Below, piece after piece: positions 32,754 to 43,679 of a DNA stretch of 64,000 nucleotides. Within the stretch, counting starts at the first letter, position 1; every line of letters starts with the position of its first letter. The notes under the pieces were generated by a model. It saw only the letters and a program-made list of their open reading frames with translations. It did not search any database and was not told the DNA's origin. This DNA comes from Thozetella sp. PMI_491 (Eukaryota; Ascomycota; Sordariomycetes; Chaetosphaeriales; Chaetosphaeriaceae). Both the position numbers and the translations under genes were made by a program. The stretch covers positions 124,001 to 188,000 of the forward strand of contig MU270085.1 in the NCBI GenBank assembly GCA_021432635.1. The letters are read 5' to 3'.

Positions 32754-32912
32754 TCAGTTTGTATTTGGTGAGGGACGAGATAATAAACCGGTATTTCGTT
32801 TACTTCCCTCCGGGACTCGAGACAGCTGGGTAGGGGCGCCGTCTGTAGATGAGACATGGTTGCAGAGCCCAAGAAGAACCAATGCCACTGCCTTGATCAG
32901 GATGGGCTGCAT
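32754..32912 (-). CDS. Possible small secreted protein or first exon
   Basis: A 52-codon frame with a signal-peptide-like start (MQPILIKAVALVLLGLCNHVSS) followed by a short polar tail. No homology recognised, and no intron chosen. It may be the remaining 5' exon of a larger gene. Confidence 0.25.
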   Translation of the reverse strand: MQPILIKAVALVLLGLCNHVSSTDGAPTQLSRVPEGSKRNTGLLSRPSPNTN

Positions 32913-33044
32913 GGCGAAAAGAAATCTTGCAAAGAGCTGCTCTTGAAGAAAGTGTGTCAAATGGAGAGAGCGGGAAGGCTAATGATCAGAATTGGTGTGG
33001 TTCTTGTTTTCTCCAACGACAGCGAAAGAAGCTGTATAGGACCG

Positions 33045-33160
33045 CAGTGCCTTGGTGATCTACCGGCGCTAGGGTGGATTCGATCTCCAAATTGTTAGCG
33101 GCGCTGTCAGCCAGAAGATAGAACAGTTTCGGAGGCTTTCCAATCCAGGCCGGGATGTAC
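33045..33160 (-). repeat. Inverted copy of protease exon fragment inside the F-box-like gene
   Basis: Reads on minus as YIPAWIGKPPKLFYLLADSA and onward, identical to the protease at 30996-31111 except for one base. The junction lies exactly where the F-box-like reading frame loses its own sequence. Confidence 0.9.
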
Positions 33161-33499
33161 GCAGATCTCATAGACGCAATCTCGAACCGCCTTGTCAGTA
33201 CAGATACCATCCGGGCTTCGGTGAGCCACCAGGCGTTCTACTACCTTCCGGATAATAAGTAGCGGGCGGGATAACGTTCTAGGCTGTTGCAGAGCCCTAT
33301 ACGCAACGTAGCGCCACATTGTAATGTCGAGAATCATGTGTTCGTCAAGCATCCCCGAAGCGTATATCGCCTCGAGCACGGCGGCGCTCCATAGTTTGCT
33401 CACGTAGCGAAGGCGAGTCGCACATTGAATACCGCGTACTTTGACTGCGGCGATGAGAATCAATCGGAAAAGCTCTTCTGGAAGAGCTACGAGAGACAT
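33107..33499 (-). pseudogene. F-box-like protein gene truncated by a duplicated fragment
   Basis: The frame starts MSLVALPEELFRLILIAA and continues RLRYVSKLWSAAVLEAIYAS, resembling the short F-box-like N-terminus common in fungal ankyrin/F-box proteins (LPxELL..I, then RLVCK). Genuine sequence runs to about YEIC (33161). After that the frame reads the inverted protease fragment out of frame and stops at 33107. The gene therefore looks truncated. Its missing 3' part is not obvious beyond 33045. Confidence 0.5.
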
Positions 33500-33905
33500 G
33501 TTGGGAGGTAAACTGTGTTGATTATGTTTCGCGGGCTAATGTCGTTGCGTTCTTTGGTTACCTCAATGCACCTCAAACTTTGGCAGATGGTGTTGAGGGG
33601 AAGAAGGTAAGGAGCTGTCCAGGAAGCCCTGCACATATTAGGCATTATTAGGCGGAAGCAGGAAATATATAGGACACGAGGGGTAGGTATGAGGTCTGAT
33701 CGAACTGCCCGCTCAGTTGTAAGAATGCGTGTCTCTTCTCGGCCATCCGTAGGTATCTCAACTCTACCGACAATAGAGCACCCGTCTAACCACACGACAT
33801 ATGATTTAAATCTATCACCACTGTACCACCTCCCTACGCAACACCTGCTCCACGTAGGGCTATTGCGCTATGGTACTAATTATACAGTCATTCCCAACCG
33901 TATAT
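33500..33905. other. Intergenic
   Basis: Promoter of the F-box-like gene and trailer of the oxidoreductase. Nothing else seen. Confidence 0.3.
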
Positions 33906-35015
33906 TTAGTTTGGTAGGCCCTGGAGGGCCTCAAATTCCTTGCTATAGGGTTGGTCGACGTATCCAACCGCGGCCTTGGGGACATAGAATCCGGATCGAT
34001 TCCACGGGTTTAAAGGGATGCCTTCTCGCAGCCGAAAAGGAAGATCAGGGTTTGCAATGAATGACCTGCCAAAGACGATAACGACGTCTTTGTTCGGCCA
34101 CAACTCGTCGATGTAGTGGCCCACGTTCTCCGGCGTGAAGCCGCCGGCCGCAAAGTAAGTCCCGCTCCAGAGCTTGTGGATAAAGTCGTTCGACCCAGTG
34201 ACCCCGCCCACGGCATCCTCGTTCGCATTCACGCGCGGCTCGGTGACATGGAGGTACGCCAAGTTAGTAGGAAGCTTCTGGATGAGATCGGTGAATTGCG
34301 GGATTGGGTCTGAAGTCCGCATGTCCTGAAATCTGCTCCATGGGCTAAGTCGGATGGCAGTCCTCTCAGCCCCGATTGCGTTGATGACGGACTCCACGAC
34401 CTCGATGGCAAATCGCGATCGGTTCTCGATGCTACCGCCATACTCATCTGTCCGCTGGTTGGCTGAGCTCTGTACAAACTGGTCGATCAAGCGTCCATGG
34501 GCGCCGTGAAGTTCCACTGCATCAAACCCGGCGCGAATCGCATTCCGCGCCGCATCTGCGAAGTCTTGGATGGTGGATTTGACCTCCTCAGTAGTCATTG
34601 CGCGCGGAACGGCACCGCCAGAAAATGGTATTGTGCTTGAGGACTTGATGCTAAAGCCCTCACGGGCCGCGACCTCTTCTGTCGCCGCGCGACCGTGCCC
34701 ATTCAGTTGCGCCACGATGAAGCTATGTTTTGCGTGCACGACCTCGGTGATCTTCTTCCAAGCTTCGACTTGGGCTTCGTTGTATATTCCGGGGGTATTG
34801 TTTGACCCTCCTTGCTTGACAGAAATGTCAATAGCCTCGCTGATCAGGAGGGTTCCTGGGACAACCGCTCGCTGAGAATATTGTTCGACCATCAGGTCGT
34901 TTGGCACATGATCATCCGTCGCTCGGTATCGGGTAAGCGGAGCCATAGCTACACGATGTTTGAGCTCCATATCACCGACCTTCAAAGGCTGGAAGAGGCG
35001 CGATTTGGTGGCCAT
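33906..35015 (-). CDS. Old yellow enzyme family flavin oxidoreductase
   Basis: A single uninterrupted exon of 369 aa. OYE landmarks in order: LFQPLKVGDMELKHRVAMAP, PLTRYRA, PGTLLISEA, the substrate-binding pair in ELHGAHGRLIDQF, then NQRTDEYGGSIENRSRFAIE, the FMN-phosphate region YFAAGGFTPENVG, and IVFGRSFIANPDLPFRLREG. The family reduces activated alkenes with NADPH using FMN. Two details are unusual. The catalytic pair is His-His (HGAH) as in YqjM-type enzymes, rather than the His-Asn (HGAN) of yeast OYE. The loop usually reading LWHLGRA is LNGHGRA here. Length is normal. The cytosol is the expected location; substrate unknown. Confidence 0.92.
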   Translation of the reverse strand: MATKSRLFQPLKVGDMELKHRVAMAPLTRYRATDDHVPNDLMVEQYSQRAVVPGTLLISEAIDISVKQGGSNNTPGIYNEAQVEAWKKITEVVHAKHSFIVAQLNGHGRAATEEVAAREGFSIKSSSTIPFSGGAVPRAMTTEEVKSTIQDFADAARNAIRAGFDAVELHGAHGRLIDQFVQSSANQRTDEYGGSIENRSRFAIEVVESVINAIGAERTAIRLSPWSRFQDMRTSDPIPQFTDLIQKLPTNLAYLHVTEPRVNANEDAVGGVTGSNDFIHKLWSGTYFAAGGFTPENVGHYIDELWPNKDVVIVFGRSFIANPDLPFRLREGIPLNPWNRSGFYVPKAAVGYVDQPYSKEFEALQGLPN

Positions 35016-35911
35016 TGTGATTGCGTATGTGGTCTGGTTAGCGAGTCAGGTTGTCGATGATGCGAATGGAGAGATAAATGTGTTCTATGAAGCCCCTTCA
35101 CTATACAAGAGTTGCAGGTGCTTGCGAAGCTTTCTAGGTCTTGTTATTCGCGCTTTGCACTTGTTGACTGTTCGCATTGACATCCCTTTTATACCTACAT
35201 GGTCCCGCCCACAATACCACGGAGTTTACGCCCTCTGCAGGTTTTAGGATTATCTATTAAACATTCCCATGATGCCAATCCATAGATCCATCTTTTCCCT
35301 CATGAGAAGGTTCCTCCATGGTGGACATTGTGTGATTTTGAAGTGGCATGGATACTAGCGTTAGATGCATACACGCCAAGCCTTCTAAGTCTGTTAGCCT
35401 GGTACGAGGCGGAGACCAGCTATGTTTGGGGGTTCGAAGCCAGTAAAGGGCATTTCGGCACGCTGTGAGCCCTGCAAGCTCTCTTTATCTCTCCTTCTGG
35501 TCTATAATAGTGGATACAAGACGGCGGCCTTTGAATTCCCTCGCTAACAAACAAACAGGGGTGGTATTGTACAACCTAATTTGTCAGCTGATACCAAATT
35601 TGTCATCTCAAGACTTGGCCGGCCGGAAGCAAAAACCGGCAACAAACGCCGGTGGAGGACAAAGGCCGAGGAGTAGCAGATCCCGTTAAAAAGGAAGGGA
35701 TATTGTAGAATTCTTTCGTTATCGCTATGGGGATTCTAGCAGAGGATGGAGTCCCTCTACGAGTTGCGCCAGACTCCTGAAGGCGTCGCCAACGGGAAGC
35801 CCATCTACACTCTTTGGCTCAGGGATGACAGCAAGTTGCCGATATTCTAATATTTTGGAAGATACGGGTATGGCGCATCTTCGTCTATCTAGGCGACTTT
35901 TCCTTTCCCGT
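35016..35911. other. Intergenic
   Basis: The first 200 bp are promoter of the old yellow enzyme gene. A short frame at about 35745-35850 (YELRQTPEGVANGKPIYTLW) looks protein-like but is isolated, perhaps a gene fragment. Nothing else recognised. Confidence 0.3.
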
Positions 35912-37302
35912 TCATAGAGGAGTGTATCTTGGATAGGTCACTTCGGTGTCCTTTCCCGAGTAAGTCACTTTGTAGTCCACCTTTTCAACAATGGCATTTG
36001 AGTCCCCCAGGATGAGTTCTTGGCTTCGGGAGTCTTTGTCTGGGAGGTCCTCAAGCCGAATGTGCTGGTGGCCGCCACTACTTTCTCCAATCATCTTGAG
36101 CCCAGAATCGAGTTCTAGGTTGGATTTATCCCTCGACGACCCGGATCCAAATGGTACATACTTTAGCAGAGGTCGCAACGCTGCGAGGGAGGCTGTGAAG
36201 ATTGTCAAGCCAATCTCGATAACGGAACTGCGAAAATATTATTAGTGAGTCACGGACCGTCCCATAGTCAACCGGATAGGTAGAGAAACTTACTACATGA
36301 AGTTGGACAGGTAGATTTCTACTCCCTGTTGCGTGCCCTGCGATGCGCTTCCGAGCGTGATGATCTGGATCATCGAGCTCAGGCGTAGAAACGTTGCGAC
36401 CCCGCTCCTAAAACAAGCATTAGAAGCGAACCTATTACTCTTTAACCTAAGTCACTCACACTACCCCAAGTCCGAGCAAAGCTAAGACAGATAATTTTAT
36501 TCGTAGGCTCATCTGAACACCGCCTAGCAGGAACCCCGGCATTATCTGACGGGGAAAATCATTAGCGTGGCTTCGATGGCACAGTCGCTTAAAACCTACC
36601 CCATAGAGCTAAGTGGATGTAATGTCATTTGCGAGATGGACAGTCCCGTATTCGAGAGGGTAGTGGCTGAAATACAGGTCCCTTCGCCCTCGCCCCAAGC
36701 AGCCTTGAGTGGGCGGCATTGTAGCGCGACGATAATGATCGAGCTGATTATCCATAGTGTAAAAACACCCATCGACGCGAGTAGGATGATTCAGATGCGT
36801 TTATGGGTTTCAGAGAGCCGGAGCAAAACCAGAGCGACGCTGAGCTTTGCGATGTAAATGTCGATAACGTAGACGAGTTGAGCGATAATGAAGAACTGCC
36901 CCGTAGTAACACGTACAGATCAGATGTCTGCTGCGTCATGGTGATGCAAGCTAATATGAGGGGAAAGAGGGCAGTAAGAGCAAAAAGTTTGCTCACCTTG
37001 GCTGCTAGCAACGGATTGTATTCGCTCTTTGTCATGTCGGTATCTCCAAATCCATACCCAAATGAGACAAAGGTGATGATGCCGAGGAGCAGGAATCCGG
37101 TCTAGATGAGAATCAGCACTAGATACTCGAGATTGGCAGTGCCAGAAGCCATAATTAGATAGCTACTTACAAATGCTAGGCACATAGCCGCATCGTTGTA
37201 GCCAAGGGATCGCTCGATAAACCATACTCGAAGCCCAACCGCGATGGCGTCGAGAATGAGAAACGTGCAGAGCGCTGGAATGACGCGGTTCCGTGCCAAC
37301 AT
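35912..37302 (-). pseudogene. Broken SAT4/rhodopsin-like integral membrane protein gene
   Basis: Exons of a fungal seven-TM SAT4-type protein are evident in order on minus: NRVIPALCTFLILDAIAVGL and VWFIERSLGYNDAAM, then TGFLLLGIITFVSFGYGFGD, QFFIIAQLVYVIDIYIAKLS, GVATFLRLSSMIQIITLGSA, and SVIEIGLTIFTASLAALRPL with a hydrophilic tail ending at 35912. In the third coding segment an in-frame TGA at 36793-36791 interrupts HKRI*IILLAS, where a residue such as Trp would fit. The N-terminus is also abnormal. The ATG at 37302 straddles the junction with an inverted 86-nt fragment of the neighbouring kinase gene, so the original start is lost. Host gene family; probably non-functional. Confidence 0.65.
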
Positions 37303-37386
37303 ATCATGGTGGCAATCTCGCTTTCCATGTGAAGTCTGGCGCCCTCCGTCCACGGCGACTGAATGAGAACTCGCACAAGCCAGAGT
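37301..37386 (-). repeat. Inverted copy of an APH-kinase exon fragment
   Basis: 86 nt matching 38136-38221 on the opposite strand with two transitions. It reads LWLVRVLIQSPWTEGARLHM on minus. It abuts the first retained codon of the broken SAT4 gene. Confidence 0.9.
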
Positions 37387-37941
37387 GCTTCACACTCCAA
37401 GCATATCATACATCAACACCACCTCCCCGCCCCTTCAACCATCGAAATTCCAATACAGACACGCCCTCGCGTAGTACCATTACCAGGGTTGGCTTTTGGA
37501 CTGGAATGTACCCATTATTACGCTAGACCCTTCGACTACCCGAGGTCCAACCTTATTCCTAGCTAGCCTTCTTTGTGTAACCGTTGTGGTGGCCATTCGG
37601 CTCCGCCTACGCTTAGCCGCCCCAGTGGGCTTCGACCGTTCATCAAAGATAACTAAAAATCCAGTATCGCAGATGGTGGCATCTCTTTTAGCTGGCGGAG
37701 CATATATCGCCATCAAAGAGCGGACGTGAGATCATACCGATGGCCACATTCCTCCGGATATGAAGTCAGAAGCCCGCCCAAAGCAGGTGAAAGGCCCCAG
37801 CTTTGTCCTTCTATACAAGCCCGGCCATGTGTGGGTGCCCTGGGATCCGCCCCCTAAACCATTTAAGAGCCAGGAGGCTCCTCGGTATTGATTCAGTCCT
37901 GATACCAATATGCCCTGACTGTCGATCGACTCGGCTCAATC

Positions 37942-39267
37942 ATGCCTTTCCATTTTCGCTGGGAAGACCAGCACAAAGAAATCCCACTGAGATTTCGAGA
38001 TGAATTTATGGACTGGGATGCCCTCCTTGACATAGCAAAAGCGGAAAGCAAAGACGACGGATGCCAGTATCAGGAAAATCTTCACGAGGGCGGGCGTCAT
38101 CGTGTCCGTCGCCTCTTTCTTCCAAAGACCGGCAAACTCTGGCTTGTACGAGTTCCCATTCAGTCGCCGTGGACGGAGGGCGCCAGACTTCACATGGAAA
38201 GCGAGATTGCCACCATGATATACATCTCCCGTTACACTGACATCCCAGTGCCAAAAGTATTTCACTACAACACCCGTACAGAGGGAAATCCCGTCAAGGT
38301 CCCGTATATACTGATGGAGTGTATCGAGGGAAACATCCTTCCAGACCTTATTCCTGGAGGCCGGACCCTCCTGACTGACGAGCAGAAGGCTAAGATCCGC
38401 GTATCGGTGGCTTCTATACAGGTCAGTGTATATCCTTGATAATAAAAGCTAGGTTTAGTGGACTATTATCTAACCGAGGCATTAGTGTAAGGTGGCTAGT
38501 GTACCGCTGGATGCTTTAGGCTGTCTTAGGCTTGGCCCTGGTGGGAGTATCGAGGTCGGACCACTTCCATACGGATTTGGCAACGAGGGACCGTTCCGGT
38601 CGACAGAAGATTACCTTCAGTCGTGGGCTCGCCATCGCTCACAGATGGACAACCTTGGAAGGCAGGTTTCTGCCTCCGTCATACAGCGACTTATCGCTGC
38701 CCTGCCGCGCCTCCAAACCAAGGAACGAGGTCGATACCCAATCGTACATCCGGATTTTGATTTACACAACCTTCTTTTCGATGACGATTGGGAGGTGGTA
38801 GGTGTCATCGACGTAAGTACTTTCTCATCTATTCCTTGCCTATTCAGGCACTCTATTACCTATCCCAAGAGTCATTATCCTTTATTTTCTTACCTATAAG
38901 CTTTCCCTGTGGCGGGATTAAAGAAAATGCCCAGGTCGCACCCACTGTTGAGGAATCCACTGACTGTGATTTGTGGCAGTGGGAAGGGTCTCACACGGCC
39001 CCCTGGGAAGAGTTTGCAGCGCGGATGAACATATATTCCACCTTCGACGGTGACCTGCTAACTCTGACATGGATGTTACCGGAGGGTCCTCAATATTTGT
39101 CGGACGTTGTTCATCACGAGAAGGAGATGGGTATATCGCTCTCTACCTCCTTTGGGAGCTCACTGGGGGATATTGGCTGGGCTATGGCGCGCTACGAAGA
39201 GTATGGGAGGGAGCAGGGACTCGACATGGTTTTGCAAGGTCTAGAGAAGAAGGATGGGAGCAAGTAA
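37942..39267 (+). CDS. APH/choline-kinase-like phosphotransferase
   Basis: Exon 1 37942..38421, exon 2 38486..38812, exon 3 ending at 39267. With exon 3 starting at 38848 (35-nt intron) the protein is 408 aa; a 59-nt intron ending at 38871 also keeps frame. Family features: an N-lobe with LWLVRVPIQSPW (Lys position replaced by Arg in VRV), HMESEIATMIYISRYTDIPVPKV, PYILMECIEGN, the Brenner motif IVHPDFDLHNLLFDDDWEVV (HxDxxxxN) and GVID (metal-binding Asp). Fungal members of this expanded family have mostly unknown substrates. They are not implicated in antibiotic resistance by sequence alone. An 86-nt part of exon 1 is copied in inverted orientation 0.75 kb upstream. Confidence 0.8.
38136..38221 (+). 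repeat. Source copy of the 86-nt inverted duplication (APH exon 1)
   Basis: Matches 37301-37386 in reverse complement with two transition differences. The flanks are unrelated. Confidence 0.9.
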
Positions 39268-39831
39268 TTACCAGGAATTGGAAGAGGAGTATACAAGGCA
39301 CTGTGACTTTCCTTAACATCCCCCTTTAGCATTGCAAGAGTGAAGCCTTGAGAGAGGCAGGGAATCTCAATAGTGTCACGATACAAGTAGATGACAGAGG
39401 CAAAGCAACTGTTCCAGGCCACATGCATACGGAATTCCAAGCTATGGAAAGAAAGAAGGCTAGAATACAGAATATAGAGGTGTTTTGGAAATTCAGCCTG
39501 TAGGGACTATCTCATTTCGGAATCTTCCCTGTCGCTGTCGAAGTAGTTGGGTAACTAAAAGGACGAGTTCAGGATCTCGTCCTACCGCAGACAACCACAT
39601 CCAGGGCAATTATTCCCTCTCTTGATGCCGCCCTTTGCAATTTTCATCCCTACAGGCACCGTAAAGGCTTAGTTCCGTCCGTATTTGATCACATTGAGGG
39701 CATTTGTCCCCTCGCTTTGATGCCTTGGGTTGGGCAGGAATCATTGGTGCAGTTCCCATAAAGGGTGAAAATGGCGAGCGTTATCATGGTAAGGGAGGTG
39801 CGGGATGTGTGAAAACAAAAATGTCGACTAG

Positions 39832-40271
39832 GAGAAATACATCCGCCTGCGGAACCCACGCTTCCAGGCCCTCCTTCACGGTGACACGCATATCGGGAAC
39901 ACATACTTTACGCCATGGGGGGCACCGCGCTTCCAGGACTGGCAGCTGATCTACATCGGCTCAGCTTTTCACGACGTTGCGTACTTCATGGCGGGGACCT
40001 TGACGATTCAAGACCGTCGCGCCAATGAGCGGCGCATCCTGGATCATTACCTCGACTCTTTGGCGAGTTTCGGCGGCCCGAAGCTTGAGAGCACGGACGA
40101 AGAGGTCTGGCTGGACTACCGCAAGTCACTGCTCAGCGGCGTGGCTGGTTTGTGACACCGTACGAGATGCAGACGCCGGAGCATGTGCATGCACTCTGCG
40201 CCCGCTACGGTGCCGCCATGCAGGATCACAGTATGGCCAAGTTGGTAGAGTCTCTGCCGGAACGTTCGTAA
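39832..40271 (+). pseudogene. C-terminal remnant of an EcKL/CHK-type phosphotransferase gene
   Basis: Starts after an acceptor-like ctag and reads EKYIRLRNPRFQALLHGDTH, then IGNTYFTPWGAPRFQDWQ, IGSAFHDVAYFMAGTLTIQD and HYLDSLASFGGPKL. This is the catalytic loop and C-lobe of the ecdysteroid-kinase-like family. No N-lobe is found upstream. Near 40135-40150 the frame changes: one frame ends SGVAGL*, while the family-like continuation WFVTPYEMQTPEHVHALCAR is in another frame and ends at 40271. It is truncated and frameshifted, so non-functional. It is a different subfamily from the APH-type gene upstream. Confidence 0.6.
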
Positions 40272-40695
40272 GCGTTCGTAAGCGATTTTAAGCGTGCCCA
40301 TGCTGTGAGACGCGATACATGAGAATTGGAAGAATTGGGCAAGACTCATGCGGATCTGAGAATGTAATTGGATCTCGGCATGCCTATTTTTGATAGGATC
40401 TGGATAATTCGGTGGTTCCTGTGTAGTGCATTGTCTCATAAATAATATCTCTCACCTTAGATTGGCTGGATAACAGTATAGGCGAAATTGGATCTGCTTG
40501 TGTGACGAGTCAAAATTGTCAGGTAGACGCATTTTGGGCGCGACCATGAGCTCTTCGCGGCCGTATATGGTAGATGGATTTGACACGTGATATATGCCAA
40601 ACACTTCCTATAACACAGTATCTACATAAGTGGGCAGAAGACTTGATGGTCTTCCTTGGCCTTCCTTTGCCTCCCTTTCCACGCCACCTGGAACT

Positions 40696-41154
40696 TCAAT
40701 TAATCTTCGCACGCGACTTCTTTCCATCCAAACCGACCCCCGCAACAAAGGCCATACGATTCAGGGTAATGAAGATAGTTATCACAACTGATGTCCAGTC
40801 CTCCGACCGCCATCCGGTAGGGTCCAAGCGCCCCTGCGCGCTCAGCGCGGCCCAGTAACTGTACAGGAGGATGAAGTCCCACACAATCAGGCTCCCATTG
40901 AGCATCTTCCACGATTTGACATCGTTGGAGGACCAGAAGAAGAGGGCCTGGCTGACAGCGACGTGGGAGAAGCCCGCGGCGACTTGGTTGAACAGCATGT
41001 CGTGCTGAGGGTTCCGCACGGACATGGCGCTTGGGATGAAGTTGTTGAGCCAGACATCATGCGCAAAAAGGGCGGTGCAGGCGCCGACGGCAGAACTGAA
41101 GGGCTCGTAAAACTTGAAGACAATGCGATAGATGAGCGGGATTTCGGGCGCCAT
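40696..41154 (-). CDS. Small membrane protein, DUF7704-like
   Basis: Single exon, 152 aa. It begins MAPEIPLIYRIVFKFYEPFS and has about four hydrophobic segments (SSAVGACTALFA; VAVSQALFFWSS; GSLIVWDFILLYSYWAALSA; SVVITIFITLNRMAFVAGVG). Length, start and the late tryptophan-containing WRSEDWTSVV stretch match the fungal DUF7704 family as I know it. Function unknown. Possibly in an inner cellular membrane, since no signal peptide is seen. Confidence 0.75.
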   Translation of the reverse strand: MAPEIPLIYRIVFKFYEPFSSAVGACTALFAHDVWLNNFIPSAMSVRNPQHDMLFNQVAAGFSHVAVSQALFFWSSNDVKSWKMLNGSLIVWDFILLYSYWAALSAQGRLDPTGWRSEDWTSVVITIFITLNRMAFVAGVGLDGKKSRAKIN

Positions 41155-41692
41155 GGTGAATGGTTTCGTATCAAGCTGCTGTCGACGCTGCGATGTGTTC
41201 GAGGTGTGTTCAGCTGAAATCCTTCCTGACTTCCTGGTGGGATGGTCTTAAATCTCTGTCCGATGCAGCTGGAGCATCGACTTTCCTGACCAAGCGATTC
41301 TCCGCGCTAGTGCCGTATAGCAGCCATATCAGGGTCAGATACGGAATTAGGCCCCCCTGGGGTGCTGTAGTCAGGACAATATGCGCTAATTCACCAGAGT
41401 TTTAGTTTTATTGGTTGAAGCTGAATCTCATCGCATCCATCCGTGATGGGCCCTTGGGCACATCCTAAAACAGTCAATTAACAAGTAAATATTCGCTTTC
41501 AGCAGCCCCGGGATCAAGAAATTAGCTTATACTCATTCAAAAAATATATTAAAAACTATAGCTATCGCTGAACCAGCCCGCTATACCGTCTGGTTTGTGA
41601 ACCATGGTTGATCGAAGCTTCGATGCTCTAGTAAGGTATCGCAACCCCCCCTCGCACCGTGCTGACGGGAGGGGGAGAAGGGAGACAAGAAA
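41155..41692. other. Intergenic
   Basis: Promoter of the small membrane protein, then AT-rich sequence (41480-41570). No gene seen. Confidence 0.3.
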
Positions 41693-42512
41693 CTAGACAG
41701 CTGCACAGTATAATCCATGTATATAGGTCTCATCATATTTTATGGGCCCTCGATCTATCAACAGCTTCACAGCATCGTCATGACCATTATACGTGGCCCA
41801 TTGTAGAGGCGTCGAGCCTTCCTCGTCCGAAGCTTCGATCTTAGCCCATCGGTCTAGAAGCAGCCTCACAGTAGCCCGATTGCCCATAAGTGATGCTCGT
41901 ATCACAGCCGTCCAACCATTATTATCTGGAGCACCGATCTTGGCCCCTTGATCAAGAAGCAACTCCACGACTGGTTCATTCCCGTAAGAAGCAGCTTTCG
42001 CAAGAGGCATGTGGCGGTATTGGTTCGTTGTCTCCACATGGTAGGCTTTGCGATGCTTTCGACCCCCTTTTTAAGCAGCATCGTCGCAATATCACTATGA
42101 TCCTGGCGGGTTACCCATATCAAGGGTGTCAAACTATGTTCGTCCCAGGAGCCAACCTTTGCGGCCCTGTTAAGCAGAGGCTGGGAAATGCTTTGATGTC
42201 CATGTACCGAAGCATACCAAGAGGTGTTCTACCGTGCCGGTCTATCTGGTTTATGACAGTGCCAGCTCGAGCTGTTGGCTAGTCTCTTAAGATTACTTGG
42301 TATTTCGGTACTTGATGTAGGACCGGTTGCGCCATTGAATCATACACCGTCTCGCTGGCCCATGCTAGAGCGGACCGCTGGCTAAAGGCGCTTGTTGCAT
42401 CGAGACTGGCTTTCCCTTCTCCCAGGATGATATTAACCAAGTTCCCCAACCCAAATTGCGATGCAATCATTGAAGAAGAGGGGAGTTCGCCAGAAAATTT
42501 ATCATTGTGCAT
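41693..42512 (-). pseudogene. Ankyrin-repeat protein, fragmentary
   Basis: The 3' part (42037-41693) is a clean frame with three ankyrin units: KAASYGNEPVVELLLDQGAK, GWTAVIRASLMGNRATVRLL and GSTPLQWATYNGHDDAVKLL. Further upstream, related pieces lie in other frames (SLTPLIWVTRQDHSDIATML; MIASQFGLGNLVNIILGEGK) with no clear introns to connect them. I therefore call it a decayed gene. An intron-rich functional gene is less likely. Confidence 0.5.
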
Positions 42513-43679
42513 TCATATTCTCTCATCCGCTTCCAACCAGGATGAGCAAGTAGGCGATTGGGCGCGGCAAAGTAGTAGAGCCATATGTCCTAATTCTACG
42601 CCAGCTATGTCATGTATTTGACGGCAACGGTCTACCCAATTACTTGCGGCCTAGTTTACGAAGGAAATTGAGGGCCTCATCTATTTATTTATTCATTCCT
42701 CTGTGCATTGGCAGATGTTTTGAAATCGTCGAGGAGGAGGTACCCAATACATGTCTCCGAAAGCAAGCGGTGCGACTCTTTCGGGTTACGTGAGTATTGT
42801 CCCGGCGGCTGTCTGGCAACATCCTCACGTCATAAACTAATGCTGTGGAACTGGGACTGGAAGCCTTGATCCACTCATATCCAGACCGAGTTCGAAATGG
42901 CCCACAAGACTGCAGTCGGCCGGTCAAGCAGCAAGCTTGGTGACACAAATACGCCACGTTAAGCTTGAGTAATGATGTTGCACAAGCCCTGGCAGCCTAC
43001 TGGTTGTCCAGGGCTAACAGATGATGGCTTGCAGCGTTGCAATATACAAGGCTAAAGTCTGCGCAGTTCCGCAAGCTAATTCAAGAGTTCCAGTCCACGC
43101 TCCCTGGGCGAGGGGCAGACAACTCATATGCCGAATAAGACACCCCTAGTGTGTCTAAACTGGAGTTGTTGGCTTTCAGCTGACTTTTAAGGAGAGAAGA
43201 AAGTTGTTCCAAAACAACCAAGGTTTCCCCATAATTCGTCATCGCTTGAAAGCTAGGGCGAATGAGGAATATAGGGCGGTTCTATATGAGGGATGGCGTC
43301 CCTAGGTCTTGGTGCGGACCCGAGCAAAACCTCTAGCCGCCTACCCGCCCCGTCGATCATTTCCTCCCTGGATTAGAACCGATTTCGCGGGTGACGAGGA
43401 AACCACGCTTGGAGGATATAACCTCCAGTATGTCTCACCAAGCGTTGGGGTCGAGTTGGAGGAATGAGACTTGGTACGGCGATCATGGTTGTTCGCCCTT
43501 GCGGCGAGACTCGAATGTTAATGGACCAAGAGCGGCCCTGTCGGGTCGGCTTGTTTTCTACCGCCCTGGTATATTACCCGGGCCCTGCTCCCACCTCGTC
43601 GCCTTTTCTTCTCGTCCCCCCTCCCCCCCAAGAGCATACATTCGTATCGTACTCAACTGGATACCTGGATTGACCGAAG
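42513..43679. other. Intergenic
   Basis: No recognisable gene. 43560-43660 is a pyrimidine-rich promoter stretch before the flavoprotein gene. Confidence 0.35.

Noticed and set aside
35420-35460. GGTTCGAAGCC as a tRNA T-loop
   Set aside because: No matching acceptor, D or anticodon stems could be found around it.
37942-39267. Antibiotic resistance gene
   Set aside because: The APH fold is widely expanded in moulds with unknown substrates. Nothing in the sequence or context points to drug resistance.
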